Assembly (NCBI GenBank): GCA_003260075.1 | Contig: QLIY01000389.1 | Location: forward strand, 76,994-140,993 | Length of the DNA: 64,000 nt | From: Phallusia mammillata | Taxonomy: Eukaryota > Chordata > Ascidiacea > Phlebobranchia > Ascidiidae | Direction of reading: 5' to 3' | In this document: one piece after another, positions 12,301 through 23,687 of the stretch | Position numbering within the stretch: position 1 is the first letter of the stretch | Layout of the letters: each line of letters starts with the position of its first letter | Position numbers and translations under genes: made by a program | Notes under the pieces: model-generated | What the model saw: only the letters and a program-made list of their open reading frames with translations | Databases searched by the model: none | Told to the model about the DNA's origin: nothing

Positions 12301-15300
12301 TTGTGTTTGTAAATAGCCGCATAAAAAAGGTTTTCCTGTTCGTTGAATTTAAAGCGACAATTAAGATGTATGTCCCGTAATATATTTCCACATTTATGGC
12401 ACCCCTGTATATAGGTACAGGTAACGCGGAAACTAATTCAAACATAAACTACAGACAAAGAGGGGCGTTGTATCATAAATACACGGTAAAGCTAGTGAGA
12501 ATTAGTGCTTGGCAAACATATGGTAACTCTACCGCATAACAGACTGCTATTTGGCCACGAAGCATTGGTACAAAGGTCGAAAACGTAACCAAGTATCAAC
12601 ATGGTTTGGTAAAGGTCGTTTAAAAGCGGTTACAGGTATTCTTTGTAATACTGTCGCCTAGCACTCCATGTAGGATCAAGTTACTTGGATTGCGGGAGCT
12701 TTATACACGGGGCAAAGTTTGCCTTATGATGTAATTTGGCAGGCCTGACCTTAAAGCGTCATCGGTTATATAGATTTTGTCAGATGGGAGACGACCACTG
12801 TCGTAGAATAGCATCGAAAAATCAATTCCATGCACTTTTTCACAACCCTTTTTGGTGACAGCATATTCAAGCCGTTTGTCTTGCCCGCTTAGTGGTAAAT
12901 GTCAGGCTTTTATAACTTGATTAATCCAGCGTACCCCTTTTACATTTTTAACACAGTATTTTTAACACTATTTAGCCCACGAAAACTGTTTAATATAATA
13001 TATAACTATACTGCGTACCGCCCACCGACATTTACACAACACACAGAGGTGGACATTGCCACTCATGTTAAGAGGCTCAGGTTAAAGTAAGAACATTTGT
13101 TTAGAAAAGAGGGGCAGAGGTCCCATAAATGGTCGGCATAGCACCTTTATGGAAACAAAATATTTTCTGTGTTAATCTTTATCGAGTAGCGCTGGTTAAA
13201 CCGTATAACGTTACTTGATAAAGATTCTATTTGAACAAGGAAAGTATTTTTCATTCTCAGCTGTTGATAAAGTTCACTCTTGATCTTTTACAGTCATATA
13301 AAAACTTTGATGGCAAAACTATTGACTAACGTTTCATGCAAGTTTAAAACGTTGCGCTAAGCGCACAGACATATTTGTCGATTGTTGACAATGTCAACTT
13401 GACATACCTCCATGCTTTAACACGGTATGTTCATTAACATTGTAAGCACTATTAACTACTACAAAAAAATCCCTTATACCTTGGCCCAGGGAATTCGTTC
13501 TCCAGCAGTAAGAGCAGCAAGGTGTTCCTCTCCTTCACTTGGCTCTGAGGTGTCGTCCAAGATCCTCTGAAAAGCGATCTCCAACTCACAGGGCTCCAGT
13601 AGCTGACCGCGCTTGTAGCACATCAACTTGAACCAACGACCGTTGTGATAGACGACCACGTGACGACAATCCATCCAATGGTGAAGCTTGTCTAGTAATT
13701 TAAAAAAATGGCGCCGTTTTGATTTCTGCTTCAGTGTAAGGTTAGATACAAACTAACCAAACTTTTAGGACTGAAAAAAAAAATTTAAATGGATACGTTC
13801 CCCCCCCCCAGTAATTTAAAAAAATGGCGCCGTTTTGATTTCTGCTTCAGTGTAAGGCTAGATACAAACTAACCAAACTTTTAGGACTGAAAAACAAATA
13901 TTTAAATGGATACGTCGGAATACGCTGTTTCTTTCTGTTGTAAAAGTATTTTATTACATCGTAGATTATTCAATTTTCTGCATTTTTACGCTTTTCCTAA
14001 GCGATTCTTTCTGTTTTTAGCCTAGTTTTATTCAACAAATTTGTCATTCAACTGGTGTGATTCTAAACAATTTTTCAAGAAATTTTGCTAACGTTTCGCC
14101 CTTCAGAACGGTAGGGCTTCTTTAGAGCTATGAATGGAGTTTAGCATAACACCAGTTAAATGACAAGTTTGTTAAATATGCAACTTGGTGGACGAAACGC
14201 TCGTTCAGTATTTTCTAAAGCTCAAATTCCGCGTTATTTTGGTCACAAGTCGTTTTACAGCAAAAATACTAGACTATTGCAAGTGTTAAAATAGGGCACA
14301 TCTAGACAAGCAGCGGGGAGTCCAGCATTGCAACTCCCGTCGCTACGCCGCCATCATTGTGGGCGAAACGCTCGTTCATAACTCTTTAGCTACAACGCAT
14401 AAAAAGCCGAGCTCCTTTTTGTATTTAAAGCCTATGAACAGCTAAGCTCCGATCAATACAGCTCCAAGGTCACAGGCCAAGGACGTTGATCGTACACACC
14501 TATCGATTGTGTTCAGTGGTGATCCAGTGAGTAAGTGATTGTGCGTTATTTTAATGAGTAACTTGTTGTGAACGCATAACAACATGGCGTGTACAACGTT
14601 GATTGCGTCACAGGCCACGCCTACACCGCTGACCAATGGGAAACGCATAAACAGAATATTGCGATGACAGACGCAGAGTGATGATGTACGTATTTGGGTC
14701 GTGTTCATACAGCTGTGGTAAGCGTGACAGTTACTCATTTAAATGGGCTGGACTTTGTACATGCGTTCGGTAGCCATGGTAACAGATGATATATTTTAAA
14801 GGTCCTTAGACATTCTCTAATCAGTTGATATTTCTCCTAACAAATCAAACAAATCCTGACCATATCTCTTACCAATGTTCAAAATAGAGCAGAAAACCAA
14901 AAAAGAATGGAAATCAAATTCCAAAGATTGGAATTTAGGAGATTAAAAAATGACAAAACACACTTACCCATTTCTACACCAGGTATTCTTGATGTGTTGA
15001 ACACTCTCTCATATTGGGCACTGCACAAAGGTATCACTCCATTTGCGCGAATCTAAAAACAAAACAAGCGCCTTTAGTGACCATGTCTTTAGACAATCAA
15101 CCATACAGCAAAATATATACAACAGCTCCTTATTGCCAAACATAAAGTTTTTGTTATATACATAGTTTTTCTGAAACTGGTTCTAAACCATAATTGGGAT
15201 TTTATTATTTAAGGGAATAAAATACTATTTGAGACACCAGAAAAGAATATTCACATTGTCAACCAGTAAATGCTGTTGTGCTTGACATTCTTTACACACA

Positions 15301-18300
15301 GCCTGTTTTTCCTACATATTAGAAAAGGAATGACTCGTGACAGATGAATGAGGAAACTAAAATGACACCATATTGTTCTTATTCCACAAACTTCCTTGAG
15401 CACCAGAAACTATTACCATACAAGCATGGCATTGTAGGCATATTGGATTTGGGATTACAAAAAAGTATTTGCAATAAAAAGGCAAAAATTGTGGATTTAC
15501 AATAAAAACTGACTGTTTTAAAATAAACTCACCCCCCCCCCACTATTACCATACAAGCATGGCATTGTAGGCATATTGGATTTGGGATTGCCAAAAAGTA
15601 TTTGCAATATAAGGACAAAAATTGTGAATTTACAATAAAAACTGACTGTTTTAAAATAAACTCATTTTTTACCATTTGCCTGCTGATAACTTCATGCCAA
15701 AAAAATGTTTTATTGCTAAATTTCAGTTCAAAAATTTTTTTTTAAATGTGACCTATACTAACTTTGATTGAGTCAAAAAAGAGAAATGCAGTGTAATTGT
15801 GTCTGTAAGTGTTGTTGTTGTTTTTCGGAACTAATAAGTACAATATAAACTAGGAACAACATAAGCAAACTATGACAGGTAAAAAAAATCTTGAAAAATC
15901 AATAACATGTCTCTGATATTTGAAATGTTTTCATGGTTAAAAAGCTCTCTGGGCAATTTTGTTTATGATCAAAATACCATTAGTTGTCATTTATACTTAC
16001 TGGCTTGACATTTTCTTTGTCCAGAACACTACGGAATGCAAACAGGGCATGACAGAATCCAGCAGCACGAGATGCTTGACGATTTGTGGGAATGTGGTAA
16101 AGTAAATCCATTCCATAGTAGTTGGAGTTGACCATGATCGGTCCTCGGCCGGCCAGATAAACATATTGTTCCCACCTGAATTACATTTTTACATTTCATG
16201 ATAATAGTGTAAGCTACCTGGTCTTGGTAAGGTTTTGGACTTAATAATGTGTTGTTATGTGCTATATTTTTGTTTGCATTCCCTATCACAGCCAGTACCA
16301 TGATCTTAAAAAAAATCAATACTAAGTAGATGCGTTGCAAGCTGTCAAAGAAAAATTGCAAAACATTCTTTTACAAACGCCGTAAAATCAAGAGTTTTAT
16401 TTTCTTCTACATGAAAATTTGTCGTTTATTTTATCTGCCACCATTTAAGCACACAATTATACTTTATCTATATTGCACAACTTACCAATCTGTCACATAG
16501 TTGCTGGCCCACCAAGACTTGAAAACTAGGTATCTCTGCAATCGACTGGCAATAGTGCCCAGAAACTCCTCAGAAAGCTTGGTCATAGCATCATACTCAG
16601 TGTCGTTCAGTAGAGGTCTCACACTCCTTAAATAGCGTGATACTGTATCTTTAAGAGGTGGTACAGGTAGACGAGGAAGTGATGCTTGGTAACTGTACAA
16701 TTTGGGGTCAGAACCGCCAAGAATTTTGGTACATACCTGTTTAAATAACACACAAAGGATTGTATTGTATTTGTTTCTGATTGATCAAGGGACCACCACA
16801 CTAATGACTGAAAGTGTAGCAGATGAATGTGTGCACAAATTGGTTTTAAAAGCATAATAGAACTGATATGTTCTATCTACTTTAATCAAAACAAACTACA
16901 CTAAACCTTGGTTAAACTGGATTCGGTTATTCCGGGATCGTTGCCTAATTCGGACAAAACTTAAGTACAAGTGATTTGTAATGTGGTAAGGCTTTAACTA
17001 ATGGACATTAGTTAATTCGGACCTTTACCGAACAAACGTTTTGGTCCAAACAGGTCCGGATTAACAGAAGTTCACTGCAGTACTAAAGATGAAGTACAGT
17101 CTACCTAATTAATCCATAACTTTAATAAATCCATAATAAATAGGGTTGTCATATTCATGTCATACTCATTTGAAAACCAGCTTTAAAAAACAATTTCGAT
17201 CAATGATATCCAAACAGTAGTTACATAAATTGTCCTGGAACTTAATTTGTAGTAAGCCACATACAAAAATGTAAATGTTTACATACCGCCCAAATTTTAG
17301 TTGTTATGGACCCCCCCCCCCAATAAATCCATAATAAATAGGGTTGTCATATTCATGTCATACTCATTTCAAAACCAGCTTTAAAGAACAATTTAGATCA
17401 ATGATATCACAACAGTATTTACATAACTTGTCCTGGAACTTAATTTGTAGTATGCCACATACAAAAATGTATATGTTTACATACCGCCCAAATTTTAGTT
17501 GTTATCGATACTTTTCCACGAGGTTCAAACATCCAGCCATGGTAGCAGAGGAATATCTTCAACAGATATCTTATGACAAGTACAGCTCCGAGCCACAAGA
17601 GGGTGCAGGAGAGCATAAGTGAAAACATCCAAGCAAGGTAAGATTCCCTTAAAAATGGATTTAAAAAAATTGTTTTAAAATGCCAATATAATGTTGGTCC
17701 TTTAATACAAACCTTCCCCCCCCCCAGTGAAAACATCCAAGCAAGGTAAGATTCCCTTAAAAATGGATTTAAATAATTGTTTTGAAATGCCAATATAATG
17801 TTGGTCCTTTAATACAAACCTATTACTAAATTGCAAATAAAACCTTTCACAAATTATTTCTTTAAAAGAAGACCAAAATATCCACAATTAGGATATAAAC
17901 TTTTTTCATTGATCTTTGTACACTTTGTACACAAAATTCAGTACTATTCAACTGAACAGAGACAACCTGTACACTTGACAAATAGCCTTAAGGCAAAAAG
18001 TAACCACATAGCCCCCCCCCCAAACCTTTCACAAATTATTTCTTTAAAAGAAGACCAAAATATCCACAACTAGGATATAAACTTTTTTTTTTTTCATTGT
18101 ACACTTAGTACACAAAATTCAGTACTATTCAACTGAACAGAGACCTGTACACTTAACAAATAGCCTTAAGGCAAAAAGTAACCACATACATTTTGAAATT
18201 TTATACTTACGACAAAAATATGATGCTGTGGATCTTGGGATGAAATCCCCATGTCAGGTCATAGCCAATAAGAGACACTAGCAGAACAAGTGCAGAAAAA

Positions 18301-19071
18301 ATTCCAAGGCTTGAGAACTTGGCTGGGTACACACCACTAGAGAAGCGATTCTAATAAGAAAACCAGAGTCACAAACCAGTGGCCATATAACCAAACTTGG
18401 TAACATTGAACAAATCATCAGAAAATAAGAAACAAAAAACGTACATACAAATGGCTATTACAAATTGTGTTGATTACAATGCTTATGTTTGCTCATTCAT
18501 TACATTTATAAACCAAATGTATGTCAAGAAGCAATTAAGCAATTATCTCTTAAGAAGATATGCAAATGTGCGTTAAATTGCCTATGGCAAATGTTGTGTA
18601 TTACATGACATGGAAAGGTCTGTCTTCGATACAGAAGTAGGAATTATATATTAGTTCAGTTACTTACAAGGAATCGCACTGTTCTTTTTCTCCATGATCG
18701 CACACCAGAGTGGTACACTGCTCTTATTGCTTCATGTGAAATCTATGTTAAAAAATGATGTCCATAATTTGCAACTATAAATCATTGGTCTTAAGCTATT
18801 GCAAACCAATCAAAAAACCTAGTTTGCTTATTTGCTAAAAAAATACAGAACATCATAGGTCTAATATAGTGACAGACCATTACAATTAACAGGGTTATAG
18901 GAAGTTATATTAGGCACACCATGCATGCAAAATAAATATGTACATTGGTGGCTAATTTGTTTACTAGTAAACATTCGCCTTATGCACAGCAAGGTGATGG
19001 TTTACCTGAACATTTAAGCCTTCTTGAGTAACAGTAAACTGAAATGCAACAGCAGCATGGGCTTCTGCCAT
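3394..19071 (-). CDS. CPT1: Carnitine O-palmitoyltransferase 1, 16 coding exons
   Basis: Transfers long-chain acyl groups from CoA to carnitine at the mitochondrial outer membrane, the malonyl-CoA-controlled step of fatty-acid oxidation. Exons in gene order: 19071-19006, 18742-18668, 18350-18211, 17647-17485, 16736-16486, 16175-16001, 15052-14968, 13691-13480, 10692-10523, 9281-9059, 8611-8447, 7577-7443, 6976-6824, 6497-6384 or 6189-6076, 4548-4456, 3477-3394. All splice phases agree and sum to 768 codons (767 residues; human CPT1A has 773). Residues 1-47 form the regulatory N-terminus (start [15 protein letters not shown]). TM segments lie at about 59-78 and 98-122. The catalytic His is about 468 in GEHSWADAP, the STS motif about 680-682, and GGGFGP precedes [10 protein letters not shown]. 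The first ATG matches the vertebrate start. Introns carry transposon relics and C-tract duplications; exon 4 has partial copies on both sides. The call is very secure. Confidence 0.95.
3509..3714. mobile_element. Short hAT-type non-autonomous element
   Basis: The left end CAGGGGTCGGCAACC and right end GATTGCCAACCACTG are imperfect terminal inverted repeats of the common hAT type, and flanking 8-mers AACTAAAG and AATTAAAA look like a decayed target duplication. It lies in the last CPT1 intron and has no coding capacity. Confidence 0.6.
4930..5114 (+). repeat. Duplication across C-tract in CPT1 intron
   Basis: Copy 4930-5005 and copy 5016-5114 flank a 10-C run. The left copy lacks about 34 bases present in the right copy (between the shared blocks ending CCAACAAAAC and starting CAGGTATTTTC), so the copies are not simply recent identical repeats. 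Confidence 0.8.
5916..5954. promoter_or_regulatory. Pair of perfect CRE palindromes (TGACGTCA)
   Basis: TGACGTCA occurs at 5916-5923 and again at 5947-5954, in the CPT1 intron just downstream of alternative exon 14b. This octamer is the CREB/ATF consensus. Two copies within 40 bp in AT-rich DNA is notable and could mark an intronic enhancer of a fasting-responsive gene. Function is inferred from the motif only. Confidence 0.4.
6076..6189 (-). CDS. CPT1: CPT1 alternative exon 14b, homologous to 14a
   Basis: This exon is also exactly 114 bp and phase 0. It begins [18 protein letters not shown] and ends [11 protein letters not shown] before a GTATGT donor. Its N-terminal half is closer to the vertebrate CPT1 sequence ([13 protein letters not shown]) than exon 14a is. 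It lies about 195 bp downstream of 14a in transcription order. The 12-18 residues between the STS motif and the Gly loop differ strongly between the two exons, which suggests swapping of an acyl-chain or regulatory contact surface. Confidence 0.85.
6384..6497 (-). CDS. CPT1: CPT1 alternative exon 14a
   Basis: This 114-bp, phase-0 exon starts [13 protein letters not shown] and ends in GGGFGP before a GTAAGT donor. It encodes the segment carrying the conserved STS motif and the glycine-rich loop of the carnitine acyltransferase fold. Its middle reads [19 protein letters not shown], unlike the sister exon 14b. Both exons have good AG acceptors and GT donors, keep frame, and would join to the same downstream exon ([10 protein letters not shown]). 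Including both would duplicate the STS segment, so mutually exclusive use is expected. Splicing itself is not shown by the sequence. Confidence 0.85.
7588..7955 (+). repeat. Duplication across C-tract in CPT1 intron
   Basis: Segment 7588-7770 is repeated at 7781-7955 with scattered substitutions, separated by 10 C. The left copy starts inside the acceptor side of CPT1 exon 12, so its first bases are the intron end of that exon. Confidence 0.8.
7694..7760 (-). pseudogene. Relic copy of the CPT1 exon 14a acceptor and first codons
   Basis: About 65 bases here match 6477-6545: the 3' end of the intron before exon 14a, the acceptor, and the first codons (VLSEV), which are then followed by an in-frame TAA. 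It sits in the intron between exons 11 and 12, so it is displaced upstream from the exon 14 pair. It was itself copied again by the neighbouring C-tract duplication (second copy near 7885-7955). Confidence 0.55.
8710..8998 (+). repeat. Duplication across C-tract in CPT1 intron
   Basis: Copies 8710-8849 and 8860-8998 differ at only a handful of bases and flank a 10-C run (8850-8859). They lie between CPT1 exons 11 and 10. Confidence 0.85.
9484..9557 (-). tRNA. tRNA-like sequence, probably a pseudogene
   Basis: A 74-base minus-strand segment has an A-box-like AGTTGGTAGA, a perfect B-box GGTTCGAATCC and tRNA-like spacing. The acceptor arm pairs at only about 5 of 7 positions (GCCTAAG with CACAGGC). 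The D-stem and anticodon stem are mismatched, and the anticodon is uncertain (CCG is one reading). A T-run follows downstream on the same strand. It lies inside a CPT1 intron in the same orientation as the gene. It is most likely a tRNA pseudogene or tRNA-derived SINE head. Confidence 0.5.
9729..9861 (+). ncRNA. Inverted-repeat element with hammerhead-like core
   Basis: Perfect 26-bp arms (9729-9754 and 9836-9861) enclose 81 bases. The loop contains CTGATGA (9785-9791), a 4-bp helix GGCA/TGCC, then GAAACGTT (from 9809), in hammerhead order: stem I strand ATATCA, CUGAUGA, stem II, GAAA, minimal ACGU stem III, stem I strand TGAAAT (5 of 6 pairs). Such minimal motifs are known from Penelope-like retroelements. 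Cleavage activity is not shown. Confidence 0.45.
9941..10436. mobile_element. hAT-type non-autonomous element, 496 bp
   Basis: Ends CAGGGGTGTCCAAC and GTTGGACACCCCTG are perfect inverted repeats. Flanking 8-mers CCCAAGAG and CCCAATAG differ at one base, a typical hAT target duplication. The interior has no transposase frame. It is inserted in a CPT1 intron. Confidence 0.8.
13694..13914 (+). repeat. CPT1: Duplication across C-tract beside CPT1 exon 8
   Basis: Copies 13694-13799 and 13810-13914 flank 10 C. The left copy begins only three bases from the acceptor side of exon 8, so the duplicated block is the intron end that should hold its branch point and pyrimidine tract. Confidence 0.8.
14030..14175 (-). 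ncRNA. Second inverted-repeat element with hammerhead-like core
   Basis: Arms 14030-14058 and 14149-14175 are inverted repeats with about four mismatches, unrelated in sequence to the arms at 9729/9836. On the minus strand the interior reads CTAAAGA, helix AGCCC/GGGC with an intervening loop, then GAAACGTTAGC. The order matches the element at 9785, but the CUGAUGA box has two changes, so this copy would be a decayed version. Related GGRCGAAACGCTCGTTC strings occur nearby at 14192 and 14363 on the plus strand. Confidence 0.35.
15409..15664 (+). repeat. Duplication across C-tract in CPT1 intron
   Basis: Copies 15409-15531 and 15542-15664 are nearly identical and flank a 10-C run, between CPT1 exons 7 and 6. 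Confidence 0.85.
16897..17082. mobile_element. Tigger/pogo-like short element
   Basis: The ends are TA-flanked and carry the pogo/Tigger pattern GGTTAAACTGGATTCGG at the left and GGTCCGGATTAAC at the right. It has no coding capacity. Related copies occur near 30724 and 31115-31290. Confidence 0.5.
17124..17506 (+). repeat. CPT1: Duplication carrying the 3' end of CPT1 exon 4
   Basis: Copies 17124-17310 and 17322-17506 flank 11 C. The right copy contains the true donor end of exon 4. The left copy contains the same donor (17281-17284) plus 26 bases of exon, truncated at the C-run. Read along the gene, a spare donor follows the real exon. Confidence 0.8.
17618..17824 (+). repeat. CPT1: Duplication carrying the 5' end of CPT1 exon 4
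   Basis: Copies 17618-17715 and 17726-17824 flank 10 C. The left copy holds the true acceptor of exon 4. The right copy repeats the acceptor and the first 30 exon bases before the C-run. Exon 4, encoding TM2, is therefore bracketed by fragments of itself. Confidence 0.8.
17840..18189 (+). repeat. Duplication across C-tract in CPT1 intron 3
   Basis: Copies 17840-18011 and 18022-18189 flank 10 C and differ by a few substitutions and small indels. Confidence 0.85.
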
Positions 19072-19094
19072 TTCGGCCTAGCTTAAAACACAGG

Positions 19095-19603
19095 ATTATT
19101 ACTACTGCAAAACAAAAACATGTTTTCAGTTTCTAACACTGCATGCAACATTCAAATACAGGCATTTTTATGTTGGTAAGACAATAGGATCTTGCACTTG
19201 TAATATACTGAGTAAATATGAAATAAATTTTACCCCCCCCCCATTATTACTACTGCAAAACAAAAACATGTTTTCAGTTTCTAACACTGCGTGCAACATT
19301 CAAATACAGGCATTTTGATGTTGGTAAGACAATAAGAACTTGCACTAGTAACATACTGAGTAAATATGAAATAATTTTTTTAGTTTAAATGTGATTGTTC
19401 ATCAGGTCTATTAAGTCACTCTTATAAGCTTTCTGACAAGAACCATTATATGTAATAGCACAGTTTCATTTAAGATTAAAACTCATACTGCAGCAGGTTA
19501 TATGCTTTCAACTTAATGCAATGCCCCCCCCCCAAAAAAAGGATTTAGATTGCGCCTTATGGTCCGTAAAATACGGTATATGCTTTCAACTTAATGCAAT
19601 ACA
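19095..19603 (+). repeat. Two duplications in the CPT1 5' intron
   Basis: Segment 19095-19232 is repeated at 19243-19378 across 10 C. A short block at 19497-19523 recurs at 19577-19603 across 10 C and about 45 inserted bases, which include a MITE-end-like string TTATGGTCCGTAAAATACGG. Confidence 0.75.
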
Positions 19604-21638
19604 TTTAATGTTTGATTTTAACATTATTGAAACTTTGACAACATTTTTAAACCCATAAAATGGTATTTTTACTTGCAAATTTGAATGATAGATTTTTGAA
19701 TTAACTGTAATTGTAGCGAATACAAAAAAGTAAAGCATTTGTTAAAGCATGATGAGTCACTTTAAAATGCACAAGTGCCTTGGTAATGTTGACATTGATA
19801 CCACAAAAAAACACATAAATCGTGAGTTTAAACACTTACACATTTGCTTCGTCACTCCAATAAATGACCACATTATTATGGCCTAGTACAACTACAACAA
19901 TCAAAAAGGATTGCTATCTCAAAAAGTAACAGAAGATTCCAGTCTCAAATAGTAAAAATAGGATGCGCTTGTTGTTTCAAAATCACAACAATAAAAACAA
20001 ACAACAACTGCTGTATAAAAAATAAACTACAATCAAAAAAACTAAAATTACGAATTCTATGTAAAAAAACTAAACTGCAACTGAGTTCTAAAGCATAACC
20101 TCGCCCACTATTTAGTTTGTCTACTGATGACGACATTTACGTACAAATAAAACTAAACCTCACAAATGCAAACAGGCGGTAACAACAAGCTACCTTAACC
20201 TTGAGAAGCGCTGACCTCTAAACCAACTCGGTCAGCATTTACGAAATGTAAGCCTTCGTCGCGCCTATTTAAGAGCACCTTGTAACTAGAACCACAGTGT
20301 ACGAAATTATTGTCAATTTGAAAAATATTTGTGGCATTAAACTGGTAATACATTGCTTAAATGACTAATAAGAAGGCTTGTCTACATGTTAAAGCGACAA
20401 TCTGTAATCACCACATGATGTCATAAGAATCATTTGGCTGATTTCGTCACTTCATCAGTCGCGTTCTAATTTCGAGCCCTAATGTCTCTGTTGGGTTTGT
20501 GCCAAGGTCCAAAGTCCGCAGGCGATGAGTTTGCCACGTGAGGCGTGTTGAGTGTGGGGAATGGGGATTACTATGCTTCATTTGTTTTGAAAAACACACG
20601 TCAACCGGTTCACGCAAAAGCCGGGAAATTGTGGTGTTCTGGTTTTCAAGTTCAAATAGTGGGAATTGCTTAGTCAGCGTTGCGTTGCATCGCAAGTAAG
20701 CCAAACGCTTTGCATGGTAGGCTGTCGCCGCCTAACAAACTAAATTGACACACATAATATACAGTCTAAATAAATTGTGTTAATTAGTTTTATAATATAC
20801 TTTTGGACAAAATCACATAATTAGGCTAATGTTTGTTTCAGAATACAATAAGGCAGTTCTTTTTCAAAGGTTGGAGTAAATTCACATTTTCGTAGACTGT
20901 AGTCTTCCATCTTAAAAGTGGCCTTGGTATATTGAACCCGTAATCCCCTTATGTCCAAAAACCACAAGCCCTTAACTTGTGTGCGCAAATTGCCTGCCTG
21001 CTGGCTACCGTAAAATAGTTAAGTCAAACCAGCATTTTATGTAGCTGTAAATGCAAGCTTCTCGGATGCGCTTGATTCACATCCTGTTTACAACCAGAAG
21101 TTGCAAATGAGGTAATTAGAAGGTATAGTCTGACACCTAGCGGATAGCCTTTATTTTGTAATCGAATAACACGAGTTGTCGAAAGAAACGTCGCAATAGG
21201 CCACCCAACGATCGTCTACCAAAAACAAGACAGGCAACCCGTATAAAAATTTTAACAAACACGTTTTTATTTTTGTGATGATGATGTTTAATTCGAATCT
21301 AATGCGTATTTTAAAATACATGGCCATGGGCTGCTCATGTCATCACTCATAAGGTTCTGAGCGCGACAAAGTAGAGGACACAATTGGTGGATAGATATTA
21401 AACGCGTTGCAGCTATACCGTTTTGTTTGCCTAAATTGGATTCCCTTGCCCACAACGTCGCAACGAATAAACTTTGGTCACAAAGAATTGCGAAACTGCG
21501 TATTTAATTAAACTTTTTGGCAATGACTAGGACCTAATAAAGGTATCTAACACCAAGACTTGAATGGAGGGGTGATTGCATGGGTGGTGATTCAATTGAG
21601 GCCAAGACGGCGCTAACTGCATTTGCGCGCTCTCACTC

Positions 21639-22324
21639 AGCAGCGCTGCTGTCTTTCTTTGTTGGTTTGTGTCACAATTTACCAATATGCCAATAGAGTT
21701 TAGAGTTGATGTCTTTTCTGTGTCAACAGTTCAAGGAAAGGCGTAAAACATACAAAACAACATCGCAACGTCTCGTCACTCAGCTTTGTCGTAACATCTC
21801 CGACTGGCCTATACCTTTAATGGATTTTTGTTTTGCAATTATAAAGTAGGCCTACATGCGAGAGAAACATTTTATACCATAAATAATTTTTGGTGTAGGC
21901 TTCATTCTGGTTCAGGTAAAATCACTGACCGAAAAAGGTTTAAGGCCTCCTTCCCCCCCCCCCAGCAGCGCTGCTGTCTTTCTTTGTTGGTTTGTGTCAC
22001 AATTTACCAACATGCCAATAGAGTTTAGAATTGTCTTTTCTGTGTCAACAGTTCAAGGAAAGACGTAAAACATGCAAAATAACATCGCAACGTCTCGTCA
22101 CTCAGCTTAGTCGTAACATTTCTGGCTAGCCTATACCTTAGGCCTACATGCTTGCTTTACCAGAAAACATGCATCATTAGGCTACTATGAAAACCGTATT
22201 GGGGTGCTAAGCATTGTAACAGTAGCAAAAAGAGAAACATTTTATACCAACAAATAATTTTTGGTGTAGGCTTCATTTCGGTTCAGGTAAAATCACTGAC
22301 CGAAAAAGGTTTAAGGACTCCTTT
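21639..22324 (+). repeat. Long duplication across C-tract with internal indel
   Basis: Copies 21639-21952 and 21964-22324 flank 11 C. The right copy has about 80 extra bases (around 22150-22230) not present in the left copy, together with scattered substitutions, as expected for two alleles or an aged duplicate. Confidence 0.8.
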
Positions 22325-22832
22325 AGTAATTAGTTTAATTTAAATTCTACTCATTATGCTATCACGGCATTATCAAACAAGGATTTTCACCTTGCACTAC
22401 GCAACGCATTAAAATTCGTTTTCAACACCTCCTTAACTGCCATCTGGCGCATTCTTTAGTCATTAGTGCAATCTTTACATCAATGCTTGTTTTGGTGGTA
22501 ATTAAAAAAAGCTGTATCTTTATTTTTTTAGTTATGTTTCTAGGAGTTCAGTCCTGGTTTGTTTTAGTATCCAAAAGACTTTATTTGATGAGAGTTAGAT
22601 GTCATAATACCGGAATACTAAAAAGGGCATGTATTTCTAAAATATACAACTGGCTGATGTTCGCACATTTCGAGATATTTTACTGCAGTTTTAGATACCC
22701 AACAAAATATACTTTTTAAAAACGTATTGGAACAATTCCGGTTTTACTTTAGTTCAGGCCTTTCACGGCGTGATAACAAAATGTGGTTTCGGATGACAGC
22801 GCTAAAACTTTATTTTGTGTGTGATTAACTGT

Positions 22833-23358
22833 ATTTTCAGTTATCACGTTAAAGTTAAAATTACTTGTTTTCAAAACTACGTTTTTAGTTTTAATCCGCA
22901 AATCATATCGCCCCCCCCCCCATTTTCAGTTATCACGTTAAAGTTAAAATTACTTGTTTTCAAAACTACTTTTTTAGTTTTAATCCGCAAATCATATCGC
23001 AAAAAAAAATACTTAAAACGATTTGTACTGCCTCTGAAAGCACACGGATTGCATACATTTGTCTGAAAGTTAGCTGACACACAAATAACAATATCACATT
23101 TTTTGTCGAATGATACAATTAAAAATAAATTATTTCTCAGGAGCATAACAAATTGCATCAAATTAAGGGCAGGAGAAACACAAATTGGTAACGAGACAAT
23201 AAATACATCGTAACGACAGAAACAACAGGAGACTCTGATAAGTATATCTGCATATTGTGCCTACCCCCCCCCCCACAAATTGGTAACGAGACAATAAATA
23301 CATCGTAACGACAGAAACAACAAGAGACTCTGATAACTAAATCTGCATATAGTGCCTA
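22833..23358 (+). repeat. Two short duplications across C-tracts
   Basis: Segment 22833-22910 recurs at 22922-23000 across 11 C, with very few differences. Segment 23180-23263 recurs at 23275-23358 across 11 C. Both are intergenic. Confidence 0.85.
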
Positions 23359-23567
23359 ATATCTTATATTTGGTTATTTGGTATATATATGGTTAAACTT
23401 ACTAAAATTAGGTGTTGCATTTTTTATAGAGTGCAGAATTCACATTTTATTGCAGCATTAAATATTCTCTTTATTGTTACTTTCGCCAACAATCAGTCAT
23501 ACTAATTTTCAGAATATATATTAACAGATAAAAAAGATGACAAATTAAGTTAAAAAATAATTACATC

Positions 23568-23573
23568 TTTATT
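23568..23573 (-). terminator. SLC25A32: Polyadenylation signal for SLC25A32
   Basis: AATAAA on the minus strand lies about 115 bases past the stop codon, a normal distance for a short 3' untranslated region. Confidence 0.55.
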
Positions 23574-23687
23574 TAAGTTTCTGCTTAAGTATTGTTAAAC
23601 ATGTCCCAGTATCCAATTTAGCCCTACACTAGATGCAGGATTTCCTCATTACAAATTTGCTACATCCATGTGGTTACTGATGACATG

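Larger units (their letters stand above)
19072..23567. other. CPT1 5' flank and intergenic region up to SLC25A32 3' end
   Basis: CPT1's 5' untranslated exon is probably near 20.2-20.3 kb (a donor-like CAAG/GTTAAG lies on the minus strand), but this is weak. The ORF at 20447-20704 has no recognisable content. The rest is non-coding as far as I can see, with C-tract duplications at 21639-22324, 22833-23000 and 23180-23358. Confidence 0.4.

Noticed and set aside
20447-20704. 85-residue minus ORF upstream of CPT1
   Set aside because: No familiar motif, no splice partners and ordinary composition for intergenic DNA.
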